Shown here: in pieces, positions 54,580 through 64,000 of the stretch | Layout of the letters: each line of letters starts with the position of its first letter | Position numbering within the stretch: position 1 is the first letter of the stretch | Assembly: GCF_004359215.1 (NCBI RefSeq) | Contig: NC_090628.1 | Location: 568,984-632,983, forward strand | Direction: 5' to 3' | DNA from: Bremia lactucae | Lineage: Eukaryota; Oomycota; Peronosporomycetes; Peronosporales; Peronosporaceae | Length of the DNA: 64,000 nt | Position numbers and translations under genes: made by a program | The notes under the pieces: model-generated | Database searches by the model: none | Seen by the model: only the letters and a program-made list of their open reading frames with translations | Told to the model about the DNA's origin: nothing

Positions 54580-57500
54580 AGCTTGATGGATCACCAGACA
54601 TTCAATATAATTCAGCCTTCTACAGAATCCTGGGGGGGGGGAGTGATACACAAACTTTTTTCCATACATCCTCTTTCATTTTTGAAACAACTCGTGGTTT
54701 GAATTCTGTAATTGTTGAGCAATGCGTCTTTACGAGATTGTAAGCTGTTCGAAGTATACGCTCATAAACTGTAGCGTGAAGAGGTGTTCTCGCATCGTTA
54801 TTAAATCGTTTCATTTATGAGTCGTCTTCCTCTGCTGCGATCTCGGTGTCCTGTGAGCCACTCGCGTAGAATCTAGCCACAACCCCTCCAATATGGCTGC
54901 TTCCTCCTCCCTTGTAGTATGCCCATTAGTGACTCTGCATCATAATGACTCGCATCGAGCATCGGGAGACCGACTGGCTGGTGTATTGTATCCAGTCTGG
55001 CACGCATGCCCGGTCCAGGAAACGCGTTATAGTCCCGGAACTGTCGCCTATACTGAACTCCGTAGTAGTGAATCCATGCATGATTGAGCACCAACATAAG
55101 CGGGATGACCTTACGATTAAAGCAGGCTTTCAGTACCTTGCTGACTTACCCGTCATCAACAGTCGTCACAACACATGTTTCTGAGTGCCACCGTTAGGCA
55201 TCTTTAAAATTTGGTGCGAATATTGCTGCGCGTGTGCCGCTCGGTACAAGTCGACTCTCCAAACGTAGATTTATTCTCTGATATAAACCGCGAGAGCCCT
55301 GAGAAGAACTGTGCCAGCCCAGAAGTTGCGTGAAATTGTTTGTCTTACACACACGAAAGCGAGTGACCGCAAGTTGTGCGCGCAATGCCGCCGTCGCGGC
55401 TGCAATCGTTGTAGGGGTCGCTACATGAGGATACAATCTCTCCAAGTCCTTGATATATCGGATCCGTCAGCTCTAGCTGAACATCTATTTCATGTTCGTC
55501 AGTACGATGTTTGTTGTCTTCTGTATAATGTTAACTAAGCCTGAATTTGCGTCGCAGAAAATTTGCATTTGGCCGAGATCTCGTATGTAGTGGACGCGTA
55601 GAAGACGTGAAATAGGCATTGCCCGTTGGCTAAAACATTGACTTGCGTGCCATGCAGACTTCCAATCCAGTCCGATACCTATGCTGGCTTCTTTGGTCTA
55701 TGTGATCACGAAGCCTTCTTCAGTGTTCGAACTTACAGCTGTGTTGTCCGACTGAGTAGGGTTTTTCATCTCGATATTACCCATATTGATGCTAACAGGC
55801 TCGTATGAAGTCATAACCCCGGTTGGTGGTGGTTGTCGGACCAATTTTGGAGGGTGGGCTATATGTGAAAGATCAAATCGCCTCCACTCCTGTTTCCCCA
55901 ATTCTTCGTGTCTTCAAGTACTTGCTGGCTCGGCATTCCTGCTTCGTCAGCGTAAGGTTCCATATCGATATCATATTGATTCTCGATCTACGATGCCGAG
56001 GAGCCCTTCCTGTTGCGGTGATAAGTAGCGGTGATTTTCATAATCTTCATCATCGTTCAAGCTTTCTTCCAGCTCCTCATACTTACTGCAACGGATCATG
56101 AATTTTTGAGACTAAGGCGCCATCTCATGGTCAGATTTATGCCTTTGCTCCTCGAGGTCAGCACCTGCGATCGGCTCTGCTTCTGTACCTGCGCTCCATT
56201 GCGTGCGGTGCGAGACGATAGGTGAAGGTGGGGTCATTTCGCTTCGCGCCCTGTATCTGAGTCTGGTATAGTAGAGGTTAAAATAGTTGCGGCACGGTGC
56301 TGTTGACACTCTTAAGAAGTGGTGTAGAAATATACTCTGTTGTCCAATCTGAAGTAAGCCTCTACCAGCTCGCAGAGCAGTGACCTTCTCAAGAAAATTA
56401 TACATAATCTAGCCCGAGCAGAGGCATCAGCAATAAATCCCTCTTCCGCGTTGGAATGGTGATATGTCCTTATCGCTACCCGCAGCAGTCCAGGTATGGT
56501 ATATGTGCGGAATATGGGGGGAAGGACACCAACCTTTCATCGTCTTACCGGAACACGATTGGGGATAAGTTGTCAATTAAAAACTTGCAGCGCGTCTTCA
56601 TTCGCTGCCGACCAGTAACATCATTAGCACTGCTACGACCCACCCACCCAGTCTGTAGCCCGTGCTTGTCGGCAAGCCGATTAAAATTCATAGAGTTCTT
56701 TGATATTCGTGCTTTATAATCTGACTTCCTCATATCCATCTCCAGGTGACAGACGAACAGCCTCGCCACTTCTGGTACCTGATCGTTCATGATCGTTTCC
56801 GCTTTGCATTTGATCTATATGATCAAACGATCCTCCGTGACATTAAACACGTTTATCTTAAGCACATAATGAGCCAGATCCGCGTTTTAATAGAGCTCTT
56901 GACGCTAACGAAAATATTTTCTTGGACTTCACCCGTCGTCGCCCATCGCTCCCTCATGTTTTATTTGTACTGCTGACGATCGCGCATGTATCGCACCAAG
57001 GCTGGCTGACTCCATGTTTTCAGCCGGGGTGCCTTGATAAACTCGAAAATAGGCTGCGTCATCTTTACTTCGACGTCTTCATCTTGGGCACCGTTGCCGA
57101 GTCTTGTCATCGTCTTCGCAGTTGTAGCTTAAATTAATTTTATAGCGTATTGCGCACTTAAAAGCATTGTGAAGCGCTATATAGGAGTTAAGACCAATGA
57201 AATCAACCTCTCTACCGATAACCTTCGCTCTCGACCATCGACGACTCCTATAGGCTGCCTCCATGTTGTATGCTCACGACCAATCAAAACTCCTTGCCAA
57301 GTCCAGTCTAGACAATAGGTCAAAACCACACGCCATCATCTAATCTGTACATCCCAGCCCCAGTCCGAAACCACATTTTGGCTTAATGGCACGCGCCACC
57401 ACGTGCCATGACCCGAACTGCTGGTACCACTAGCCCTTCTTTTGTACCAGTCTGGTCTCTGCGAAATGCCGCTGCTGTTGACTAAAACATAGCGTCGAGA

Positions 57501-57651
57501 CGCCAAAAAGCTAAAATATATCATTTGTAGCTATTTTCTATAAACTTACCTTTATTCGTTCTGCTCGAAGGATTTCTTCGATTAAATTGAAAATATTCTA
57601 TTCAGAGCACTTATAATAACACTTCTGAACGATAATAAATAGTTATGTGTG
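54580..57651. other. No gene recognised; possible LINE 5' part
   Basis: There are only short ORFs. Minus-strand pieces at 56545-56790, 56112-56405 and 55194-55445 have protein-like composition and lie upstream of the LINE endonuclease, so they may be remains of LINE ORF1 or 5' UTR, but no zinc knuckle or other motif was found. A run of nine G's lies at about 54631. Confidence 0.35.
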
Positions 57652-57738
57652 TGTAACGGGGTGTATCGTTTCTCGAAATTAACACTTAAAGGTTGTCAAT
57701 TGATATTATCTAAAAGGTAGATAATACTTGGATAAGCC
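57652..57738 (+). repeat. Gypsy LTR-A fragment, sense +
   Basis: It starts TGTAACGGGGTGTATCG and continues through AACACTTAAAGGTTGT and TCTAAAAGGTAGATAATA, the beginning of LTR-A in its own sense. It breaks off after about 87 bp. Confidence 0.75.
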
Positions 57739-57854
57739 CCCCGTCGACAAGCATATTTAAACTATTCGGCTTTCATTCGACGCGGACTTTGGTATTCCGC
57801 GAAGAGCGACAACCGTTCCACTAAATTTTGCTAGGGGTGATCAATAACCCGCAC

Positions 57855-58230
57855 TGTAACGAGGCACTACGATCGCACTGAGGCAGTGAAGTCGACTTGT
57901 ACTGCTTCAGTACAAGTCCACTTCACTGCCTCAGTGCGAGTGGTGCCTCACGTCACTTCACGTACACTTGCACCTGCAAAGGAAGTCTTCTTTAAAATAC
58001 TTGCTATAAAGAGGGTTAAATGAAAACTGTATGATTATAATGAAGTTCTTCTCGTCCATCTACTTAATTTAACTTAAAAACAGATTAATACAAAATATCA
58101 ACTAAAAGTTTTGTCTTTCTTTCTCTTTGCGCGCGTCCACCGCTGATTGGACCGCGGAGAAAGAAGATATAATGATCTATATTTACCAGTGGATAAGCTT
58201 TTAGAATATTACCATGTAAAGTAATAAGGA
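57855..58230 (-). repeat. Gypsy LTR-A, truncated, with long hairpin
   Basis: It starts TGTAACGAGGCACTACG and contains the shared blocks (GCGCGCGTCCACCGCTGATT, GATATAATGATC). It stops at about 58230, lacking the last 100 bp or so. With 57652-57738 it makes an opposed LTR pair 117 bp apart. Confidence 0.8.
57873..57939. repeat. Hairpin in LTR-A, 32-bp arms, 3-nt loop
   Basis: The arms 57873-57904 and 57908-57939 pair with one mismatch (C-C near the middle), loop CTT. In the other LTR-A copies the same place holds two separate shorter palindromes built around ACTGCTTCAGT. Confidence 0.9.
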
Positions 58231-58774
58231 AGGTCCAATCGTCGCCCCACATAGGCTGTAAGCATGCATTACAAGCAACACTTGCAATCATTTTGGCTAA
58301 ATACATAACTTAACAAAAAAAAGTATGTAAAGCAAGTCAGACTATTATTTTTGAAGTTTTTAAATATTATATGAATCCTTAGTACCATTTACGTAACTCT
58401 TTGTTCATAAGAAGTCTATAGATTTAGTGGTAACGAATATAACGAAAAACATTATTAATTGTAAGATCAAAAACTATAATCAAGATTTTGAACATTTTCT
58501 TAATCATAGATTTTATCAAGTAAGTTTTACCTTTTTTGAAAGTAGCCGAAATATAATTTATACAAATTGCGACAACCGGTTTTGAGGATGCGATTTGCTT
58601 AACATGTCTACAAATAGCGTTTAGTATGCTAAATTTAAATTTTGCGGTTCTCATAGTATTGTGTCCAAGTTAGTCACGGTAATTTCTCATTTTGCGCCCT
58701 CCATTCATTCTCATGTACCCACTAAACCCGAAACAACAGCTCACTGAAAATTCCGAAATTCCTCCGACGTAAAA
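58231..58774. other. AT-rich upstream region of RPS23
   Basis: No supported gene. A sequence TTCTCATTTTGCGCCCTCC at about 58684-58702 fits the oomycete initiator (TCATTYY) and is 80-90 bp before the proposed RPS23 start codon. Confidence 0.4.
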
Positions 58775-59475
58775 ATGGCCAAGCGTACGTAGATATTCTT
58801 GCGAGCAAGGCGACTTCTCCACATCAGCTCTGCAGCCAATAGTTCGTTTGTCTCTCCTCCTGTCAAATGTTTTCATATACTGAGCGTAATGGTGTTACGA
58901 CGTTAGCCAATACTAAATTCAGACTCGAATGAGGAGATGACAGCTAAGGACGGAAGGCGAAGGAAGCGATTGAAAGAGATTCGCATTGCTCATATTACCA
59001 TTAAAGTAATCAAGTAACTGACGGTTCTGTGCATGTATCGTATCCAGACAAACCTTCTGGTATTCGCTGTGCGCGTAAGCTTCGCGTGCATCGCCGTACG
59101 CAGCGCTGGGCGCAAAAGTCCTACAACAAGAGTCACTCAGTGACTGCTATGAAGGCTAACCCGCTTGGTGGTTCGTCCATGGCCAAGGGCATTGTGCTTG
59201 AAAAGATTGGAATTGAAGCCAAGCAGCCGAACTCGGCTATTCGTAAGTCGTGCCGTGTGCAGCTTATCAAGAATTCCAAGAAGATTGCGGCCTTTGTGCC
59301 TCGCGATGGTTGCCTTAATTACGTTGACGAGAACGACGAAGTCTTAATTTCGGGTTTTGGTCGTCGTGGCCATGCCGTTGGTGATATCCCAGGTGTGCGT
59401 TTTAAGGTCGTTAAGGTCTCGGGCGTGTCGCTTCTTGCGCTCTACAAGGAGAAGAAGGAGAAACCGCGTTCGTAG
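58775..59475 (+). CDS. RPS23: 40S ribosomal protein S23 (uS12)
   Basis: Component of the small-subunit decoding centre. The long exon 59048-59475 has no ATG in a sensible position (its frame opens only with GTG). A 10-base first exon at 58775-58784 (ATGGCCAAGC, followed by the strong donor GTACGT) and the acceptor TATCCAG at 59041-59047 restore [15 protein letters not shown], which aligns with the yeast form residue for residue and gives 145 residues, the yeast length. The intron is 263 bp. Motifs: [24 protein letters not shown] with Pro64, the site hydroxylated in other eukaryotes, [20 protein letters not shown], and the end EKKEKPRS. Odd: residues 71-72 are Ser-Cys where the family has Cys-Val, and residue 80 is Ser instead of Gly. 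Confidence 0.92.
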
Positions 59476-59694
59476 ATAATTCTCTCGTCATTAATAGGAA
59501 ATTTGGGTCGGCTTTTTTCGAGTATTTGTATCTGCTGATGGCAGAGTAGGTCTTGTAATTACGGATAAGATGGAATCGCCTTGCCCCGACTCTTTTCTAT
59601 ATAATACTTTGTCGAATTACATATTTTTGTCTTTTTCTTTGATTAGTTAACTTCGGCTCTTAGTGTAGTTTTTATTGTCCAATTTTTTTTTATC

Positions 59695-60532
59695 ATGGAG
59701 GTTGAGCTCGTGCCAGTGCTCACGGACAACTATGCGTATCTACTAATTGATCCAATCACTCGTAAATTATTCTCTTTCATGGTTGAAATGTATCATGAGT
59801 CACGAATATTTTGCTATAGGCGTGGCGGCGGCAGTTGATCCCGTGAATGCCGAGAAAGTCTACACACGTGCAAAAGGTCTCCAAGTGATAATTTCCATGA
59901 TTTTAACAACACACTCGCACTGGGATCACGCTGGCGGCAATCAAAATCTTCTTGATCTTATTGCTAAGAATGAACATCGTTCAATTGAGGTAGTTGGCGG
60001 ACCAGTTCAAGCGGTGGAAGCTCAGACGCAGACTGTCACTGATGGAGACGTTCTCAAGGTTGGTAATCTGGATGTTCAGGTCTATTACACACCTTGCCAC
60101 ACACGAGACCACGTACTTTACCATTGCCAAGACGCCCTTTTTACGGGCGACACATTGTTTATTGCGGGATGCGGCCGCTTCTTCAGTGGCAGTCCCAAGG
60201 AAATGCATCATGCTCTTAACAAGGTCGTTGCGAAGCTGCCGAAAGCGACAAAAATCTACTGTGGTCATGAGTACACTGCGAGTAATTTACGATTTGCTGT
60301 CCACGTGGAGCCAACAAATAAAGCGGCCAAGGAGAAATTGGTCTGGGCGATTGAAAAGACGAGAGGTGGTGAGCCTACAGTTCCATCAACTATTAAGGAG
60401 GAGCTGGCCACAAATCCCTTTATGCGTGTGACGGAACGCACTGTGCAGAAGTTTGCAAAGGGCGAAAATGACCCTGTTAAAGTGATGGAATTCCTTCGTG
60501 CGGCCAAAGATAAGTTTAAAATTGGCAAGTAG
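59695..60532 (+). CDS. HAGH: Glyoxalase II (hydroxyacylglutathione hydrolase)
   Basis: It hydrolyses S-lactoylglutathione to D-lactate and glutathione, the second step of methylglyoxal detoxification. Two exons: 59695-59761 and 59820-60532, with a 58-bp GT...AG intron, giving 259 residues, the normal length. The start ATG gives MEVELVPVLTDNYAYLLIDP, the standard N-terminus. Metallo-beta-lactamase metal ligands: THSHWDH at residues 53-59, the His of TPCHTRDH, the Asp of ALFTGDTLFIAGCGRFFSG, and YCGHEYT. The usual SGH after PCHT is RDH. The C-terminal substrate-binding helix with NPFMR is present. No targeting peptide, so probably cytosolic. Confidence 0.95.
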
Positions 60533-60628
60533 GACAATTAAGATTTTTTTCTTAATACTATCAGCCTTTCTAAATATCAAAAAGGGATGCAACTTTTTTG
60601 AAAAAAGAGTTTGTGCGTGTAGTATCAA

Positions 60629-62173
60629 TTAATATTCGTCTCGCAAAATAGGAGGTATAAATTCATGACCCCCAGTTCCGAAATCAGTATCATCATCACT
60701 CCAAGCATCTCTATCGTCAAGAGCATCGATCTCTGCTTTCGATACGCAATTTGGTGTTTCGGAATCGACGTCAGTAGACATGGTTGGATACAAATTAGTA
60801 GGGAGTGATTTCCATTTCATAATGAGTCCATCTTCTCCCGCGGAATAGAGCTCACGAGTAGCTTTTCGATAGAGACAAGCGTTTATTTGTTGATAATGAG
60901 CTGTAGCAGATTCTACTTGTGCTCCACTGTCTCCAAATACACGATAAGAAGACAATGCACCGTCCGACCCATTCGGAAGAAAGACGAACGTACTCTCGTA
61001 AGCACCACTTTCTTGCACGACTGCCATTTGAACATTTCTAGCAGCACGAGGTTGTGTTCGATGCACTCCTTCATAGTTCATAAATTGATGTTCCCCTGAT
61101 GTGGCATTCCAAAGTCGAAGTTTTCCATCCATGCCGTTGCTTAGCAAATATCTTCCATCCGGAGTATACGCGATACTTGTAATCCCTGCAGAATGTGCCA
61201 CCGCTAAAGAGGTGCTTGCTGCAGCATGCGGATCATTGCGCGTCTCACGATACGTGGAAGCATGCAACCTTGCATGATGAGAGTCTACTTTTGTCCTTGC
61301 TCGTTGTTGATCTTTCATTTCTGCTTCAGATGCTCCATCACGTCTTCTCCTTTTTCTCGCAGTCATTGACATTGGCATGGAATTTCGAATCACATTTGTA
61401 TACAAATTCGATCTCCTCGGTACTTCCGCTTTTCCTTCTTGATTTAAACAGAGCAAACACGCAGTCGCTCCAGATCGTCGAATGTCCCAAAGGCGAAGTT
61501 CGCCATCTCTCGCCCCCGTGGTTACGATAAACTCACTTGTCGGAGACCAATCTAAAGTCCATATTTCGTCTTGATGACCCAAGAGACTATGTGCGGTGGC
61601 CCCACTTTCCATATCCACGAGTCGTACTTCCCCTTTTGCAATTCCAGCAGCAATTAATGCATGCGTCGTACTAACGGGTGAGAACTTTGCTCCAAACACT
61701 GCACTGCGTAAATGTAATGAACTCACACACGAAAAGGTTTCGGCATCCCAAATTTTCACATGTTCGTCTAAAGAGCTGGAAATGCAAATTCCACCGTCGG
61801 CTGGATACCAATCGACCATTGAAATGCCAAATTGAAGAGTTGGAGCATTTCTCGTTTTTGCATCGGCAGTGCAAATTGGGTCTAATGCATTTGTCGTAGA
61901 ATACGCCAAATGACCCAAAAAATCGGCTTTATCGAGTGTTTCGAGATCAAATACCAAAAGTTGGGACTTGGAAGTTCCAACGAATAAAAACCGTTGTTCG
62001 ACTGGGTCTAATGCAAAGCTCCAGACGCGCATTCCTTGGCGAAAGATATAATTACTCGTCGAAGGTGAATGCTGCAATAATGTCGTAGACTCTCGAGCGT
62101 GCAAATTGTCACTGTACGCTCGGGACGGCAGCCCCACGCTGCGATCTAGCAGGTAGCAAAACGCTGACACCAT
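60629..62173 (-). CDS. ERCC8: CSA/ERCC8-like WD40 protein
   Basis: Single-exon frame of 514 residues. CSA is the WD40 substrate receptor of the CRL4 ubiquitin ligase in transcription-coupled repair. Family-diagnostic stretches: DWYPADGGICISSSLDEHVK, WDAETFSCVSS, FSPVSTTHALIAAG, LLGHQDEIWTLDWSPTSEFI, ARDGELRLWDIRRSG, then YLLSNGMDGKLRLWNATSGE. The end DDRDAWSDDDTDFG resembles the acidic DAWSSSDEE tail of the human protein. It is about 120 residues longer than human because of a charged insert (RKRRRRDGASEAEMKDQQRA) in the middle and a longer C-terminus. It shares a 62-bp intergenic space with the next gene. Confidence 0.9.
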   Translation of the reverse strand: MVSAFCYLLDRSVGLPSRAYSDNLHARESTTLLQHSPSTSNYIFRQGMRVWSFALDPVEQRFLFVGTSKSQLLVFDLETLDKADFLGHLAYSTTNALDPICTADAKTRNAPTLQFGISMVDWYPADGGICISSSLDEHVKIWDAETFSCVSSLHLRSAVFGAKFSPVSTTHALIAAGIAKGEVRLVDMESGATAHSLLGHQDEIWTLDWSPTSEFIVTTGARDGELRLWDIRRSGATACLLCLNQEGKAEVPRRSNLYTNVIRNSMPMSMTARKRRRRDGASEAEMKDQQRARTKVDSHHARLHASTYRETRNDPHAAASTSLAVAHSAGITSIAYTPDGRYLLSNGMDGKLRLWNATSGEHQFMNYEGVHRTQPRAARNVQMAVVQESGAYESTFVFLPNGSDGALSSYRVFGDSGAQVESATAHYQQINACLYRKATRELYSAGEDGLIMKWKSLPTNLYPTMSTDVDSETPNCVSKAEIDALDDRDAWSDDDTDFGTGGHEFIPPILRDEY

Positions 62174-62235
62174 CTTTAGAATAGCATTATTGAATTCGAC
62201 AGGAGATCATTGAATATCAAAGGCACTATTGTTGA
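62174..62235. promoter_or_regulatory. 62-bp bidirectional intergenic region
   Basis: It separates the start codons of the divergent CSA and LarE-like genes. It contains AT-rich sequence and TCATTGAATA on the + strand (initiator-like). Transcription start sites of both genes must lie here or within the opposite gene. Confidence 0.5.
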
Positions 62236-63247
62236 ATGCTTGCGAAAAAAGTTGATCAGTTGCTAAGTCTTGTGGCCTCCCGGGGAGCGCCAATCCCGAC
62301 GTTGATAAAGGCTAGATTGCCAATTAATAACGTAGTGGCCTTCTCAGGCGGTATCGACTCATCTCTAGCGGCAGCGCTAGTGTACCAGGTCTTCCCGCAA
62401 ACGAGCGCTGCGTGCATTGGGAGATCCGCAGCATTACCGTCCATCCAACTCCTTCAGGCTCAAAACATTGCCTCGCACATTGGTATTCCATTGTGGGAAT
62501 GCCATACGGAAGAATTAAAACATGATGGCTATGTAGCGAATCAAGGCCAAAGTTGCTACTATTGCAAAACGACATTGTACTCGACGCTGGTTCAAGTAGC
62601 AGAGTTTGCGTGGAGAGAATGGCAACAACAAGACCAAGCCACCATAGAGCCTGTTTTATATAATGGCACCAATGCTGATGATCTGCTCGATTCCACACGA
62701 GTTGGTAGGATTCTATTTAGTTTTGTTGGTTTTTTATGTTTGGTATAGATTGATTGGAAGAGCTGTAGGACTGGTGGCAGCGTCGGAGTTTCACGTCGTG
62801 AGTCCGCTTAGCCACCTCACGAAGCAAGAAGTACGAGATGTGGCTAAATACTTGGGCTTGCCGAATTGGAACGCGTCTGCTTCGCCATGTCTAAGATCGA
62901 GATTGCAGTTTGGGGTAGAAGCTACCGAGGTGAGGGAGATGTGTGCGCTTTGTTATCAGCTCGTGAGACTAAGTTTTGAATGGATTAGCAACATTTGTAT
63001 CGGGTTGAACAAGCGGAAGATTTTGTACGTAAATCGATACGTTTGAGGCCACAACAGAATATGCGCGTGCGTTTTCTCGCAGGCAACAAGGCAGCAATTG
63101 GTACCAATGGAACTGTATTCTGCGGTGTGAATAGTAGTCTAAGTTGTTTCTGGTATAGAGCTTGATGAAGAAGCGTTGGAGAAGGCAAAAGTTCATTTTG
63201 ACACGATTGCTTCGGAGCTGCGAAGCCTTGGTACGGTAGTATTATAA
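62236..63247 (+). CDS. LarE-like PP-loop ATP pyrophosphatase
   Basis: Four exons can be read: 62236-62704, 62769-62929, 62989-63100 and 63159-63247, with introns of 64, 59 and 58 bp, all GT...AG, giving 276 residues, the usual LarE length. Motifs: the PP-loop SGGIDSSLAAAL at 37-48, a CYYCK cysteine pair at 107-111, NGTNADDLLDSTRVG (143-157), SHLTKQEVRDVAKYLGLPNW (171-190), SASPCLRSRLQFG (192-204) with Cys197, and RVEQAEDFVRK in exon 3. In bacteria LarE donates sulfur for the nickel-pincer nucleotide cofactor of lactate racemase; some homologues use a sacrificial Cys, others an Fe-S cluster. Which applies here, and what the oomycete partner is, cannot be told from this window. Confidence 0.85.
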
Positions 63248-63746
63248 AAGACTTGATAATTTTGTATTGATTGTTTGAACGAGCTTTTTAAACAGGGTTT
63301 AATGCTGTGAAGCTTCGCGCTTTTAGAACTGGTAGTCTGAGTGGCTATAACGCAACTACTGTCGTACGTCATGCAAGCTAGATGATATCAATGTCCCGCT
63401 TTCAGCATCGATGTGAAGTTATGTTAAATCAACAGCTTGGTTAAAAAACTTAATTAAATTGTGTGCAAAACGATTGATACTAATAAAGAGACGGAATATT
63501 TTGGTCTTTGAGAGACCTTATGTGGCGCAATTACACATCTCGATAGGTCTTTATGATGCGATTCCGTAAGATTATGAAATTTGAAATCCATATTTGCCTT
63601 AAGCAATATTCAAAATGATATTTTGCCAGGTAAATCACGTCCATGAACGTTCCAATCTCGTCAGAAAGTATACATCTACGTCTTCCGGCTGCAGTCTTGC
63701 GAACACCTTTGCAAGACTGCAGGCGCAAGGCTACATATTTACACTA
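63248..63746. other. No gene recognised
   Basis: Region between two convergent genes, AT-rich. No ORF with motifs and no repeat shared with the rest of the window. Confidence 0.5.
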
Positions 63747-64000
63747 CTAGCACGCGAAAAATCGCACAACTTGCACCGAGGTGGCTGTCGTGCCTTTTGA
63801 CAAATACGCCACGCTGCCATCCGGGAAGCTCTTTAAAGCTTGGTAGCGATTTCCAACCACAGCCTTGTCGATCGTCACCTTACTGCTAATCTCTTGACCC
63901 GTGGTTGCGTCCAAAACCTGAGCATACACAGTCCGCGCGCCGCCCTCCGTTAGGTCTCCTCCCGCCGAGCTGCCTTCCCACATTGCCAGCAACCCGCCTT
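63747..64000 (-). CDS. 3' end of a repeat-type (beta-propeller-like) protein, partial
   Basis: The minus frame is open from the window edge (GGLLAMWEGSSAGGD) to a stop at 63747-63749. It reads VYAQVLDATTGQEISSKVTI, then YQALKSFPDGSVAYLSK and the end SVQVVRFFAC. The alternation of a GG-x-L-(V/A)-x-W unit with VYAQVLDA-x-TG resembles the repeats of secreted seven-bladed or haemolysin-type repeat proteins. Only the last blade or two are in view, so the family name is inferred. Confidence 0.55.
   Translation of the reverse strand, partial: GGLLAMWEGSSAGGDLTEGGARTVYAQVLDATTGQEISSKVTIDKAVVGNRYQALKSFPDGSVAYLSKGTTATSVQVVRFFAC

Noticed and set aside
58085..58306. Minus ORF starting MYLAKMIASVACNACLQPMW, as a host exon cut by an LTR
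   Set aside because: Only about 27 residues lie outside the LTR, with no family match; not enough to support a gene.
59029..59047. RPS23 starting at the GTG at 59029
   Set aside because: Non-ATG start with five residues foreign to the family; an upstream 10-nt exon with a good donor gives the normal N-terminus.

Overview
The window looks like nuclear DNA of an oomycete, probably a peronosporalean (downy-mildew or Phytophthora-like) genome. The evidence is eukaryotic genes with very short introns (58-71 bp), a START-like/FYVE/GAF protein of the kind common in oomycetes, and a dense mix of Ty3/gypsy, Ty1/copia, LINE, Tigger/pogo and Mutator-like relics. The species cannot be named from sequence alone.

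Layout. 1-14.2 kb is a nest of broken retrotransposons: a copia LTR and gag, then a 3,329-bp block present twice with a single N between the copies, then a gypsy gag/protease, more LTR pieces and a gypsy integrase end. 14.2-16.4 kb is mostly unexplained and holds one ORF resembling decayed orotate phosphoribosyltransferase. 16.4-26.6 kb is a host-gene island on the + strand: a START-FYVE-GAF protein, a shorter GAF-only paralogue, hydroxymethylbilane synthase (four exons) and the SSU-processome protein UTP21/WDR36. A tRNA-derived SINE lies between the two GAF genes. 26.6-58.2 kb is transposon territory: two Tigger copies, a foldback MITE, a Mutator-like relic, several gypsy copies with three LTR families (called A, B and D here; C is the copia LTR), one gypsy copy with its RT-RNase H flipped into its own integrase, and a LINE. 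58.7-63.3 kb is a second host island: ribosomal protein uS12/RPS23, glyoxalase II, and a head-to-head pair of CSA/ERCC8 and a LarE-like PP-loop protein 62 bp apart. The window ends inside a minus-strand gene encoding a repeat-type, possibly beta-propeller, protein.

The observation most worth following up is that gypsy copies with two different LTR families carry, between the end of pol and the 3' LTR, a set of frames on the opposite strand. They share an Ala-rich start, an acidic/Ser-Pro linker, a basic middle and a C-terminal coiled coil that lies antisense to the pol chromodomain. This could be an antisense accessory gene of the family. The second key point is technical: the 1386-8044 repeat is almost certainly an unmerged contig overlap, not a real tandem duplication.

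The host genes are housekeeping functions (haem synthesis, rRNA processing, translation, methylglyoxal detoxification, transcription-coupled repair). They do not form one pathway; they are simply islands between transposon blocks.
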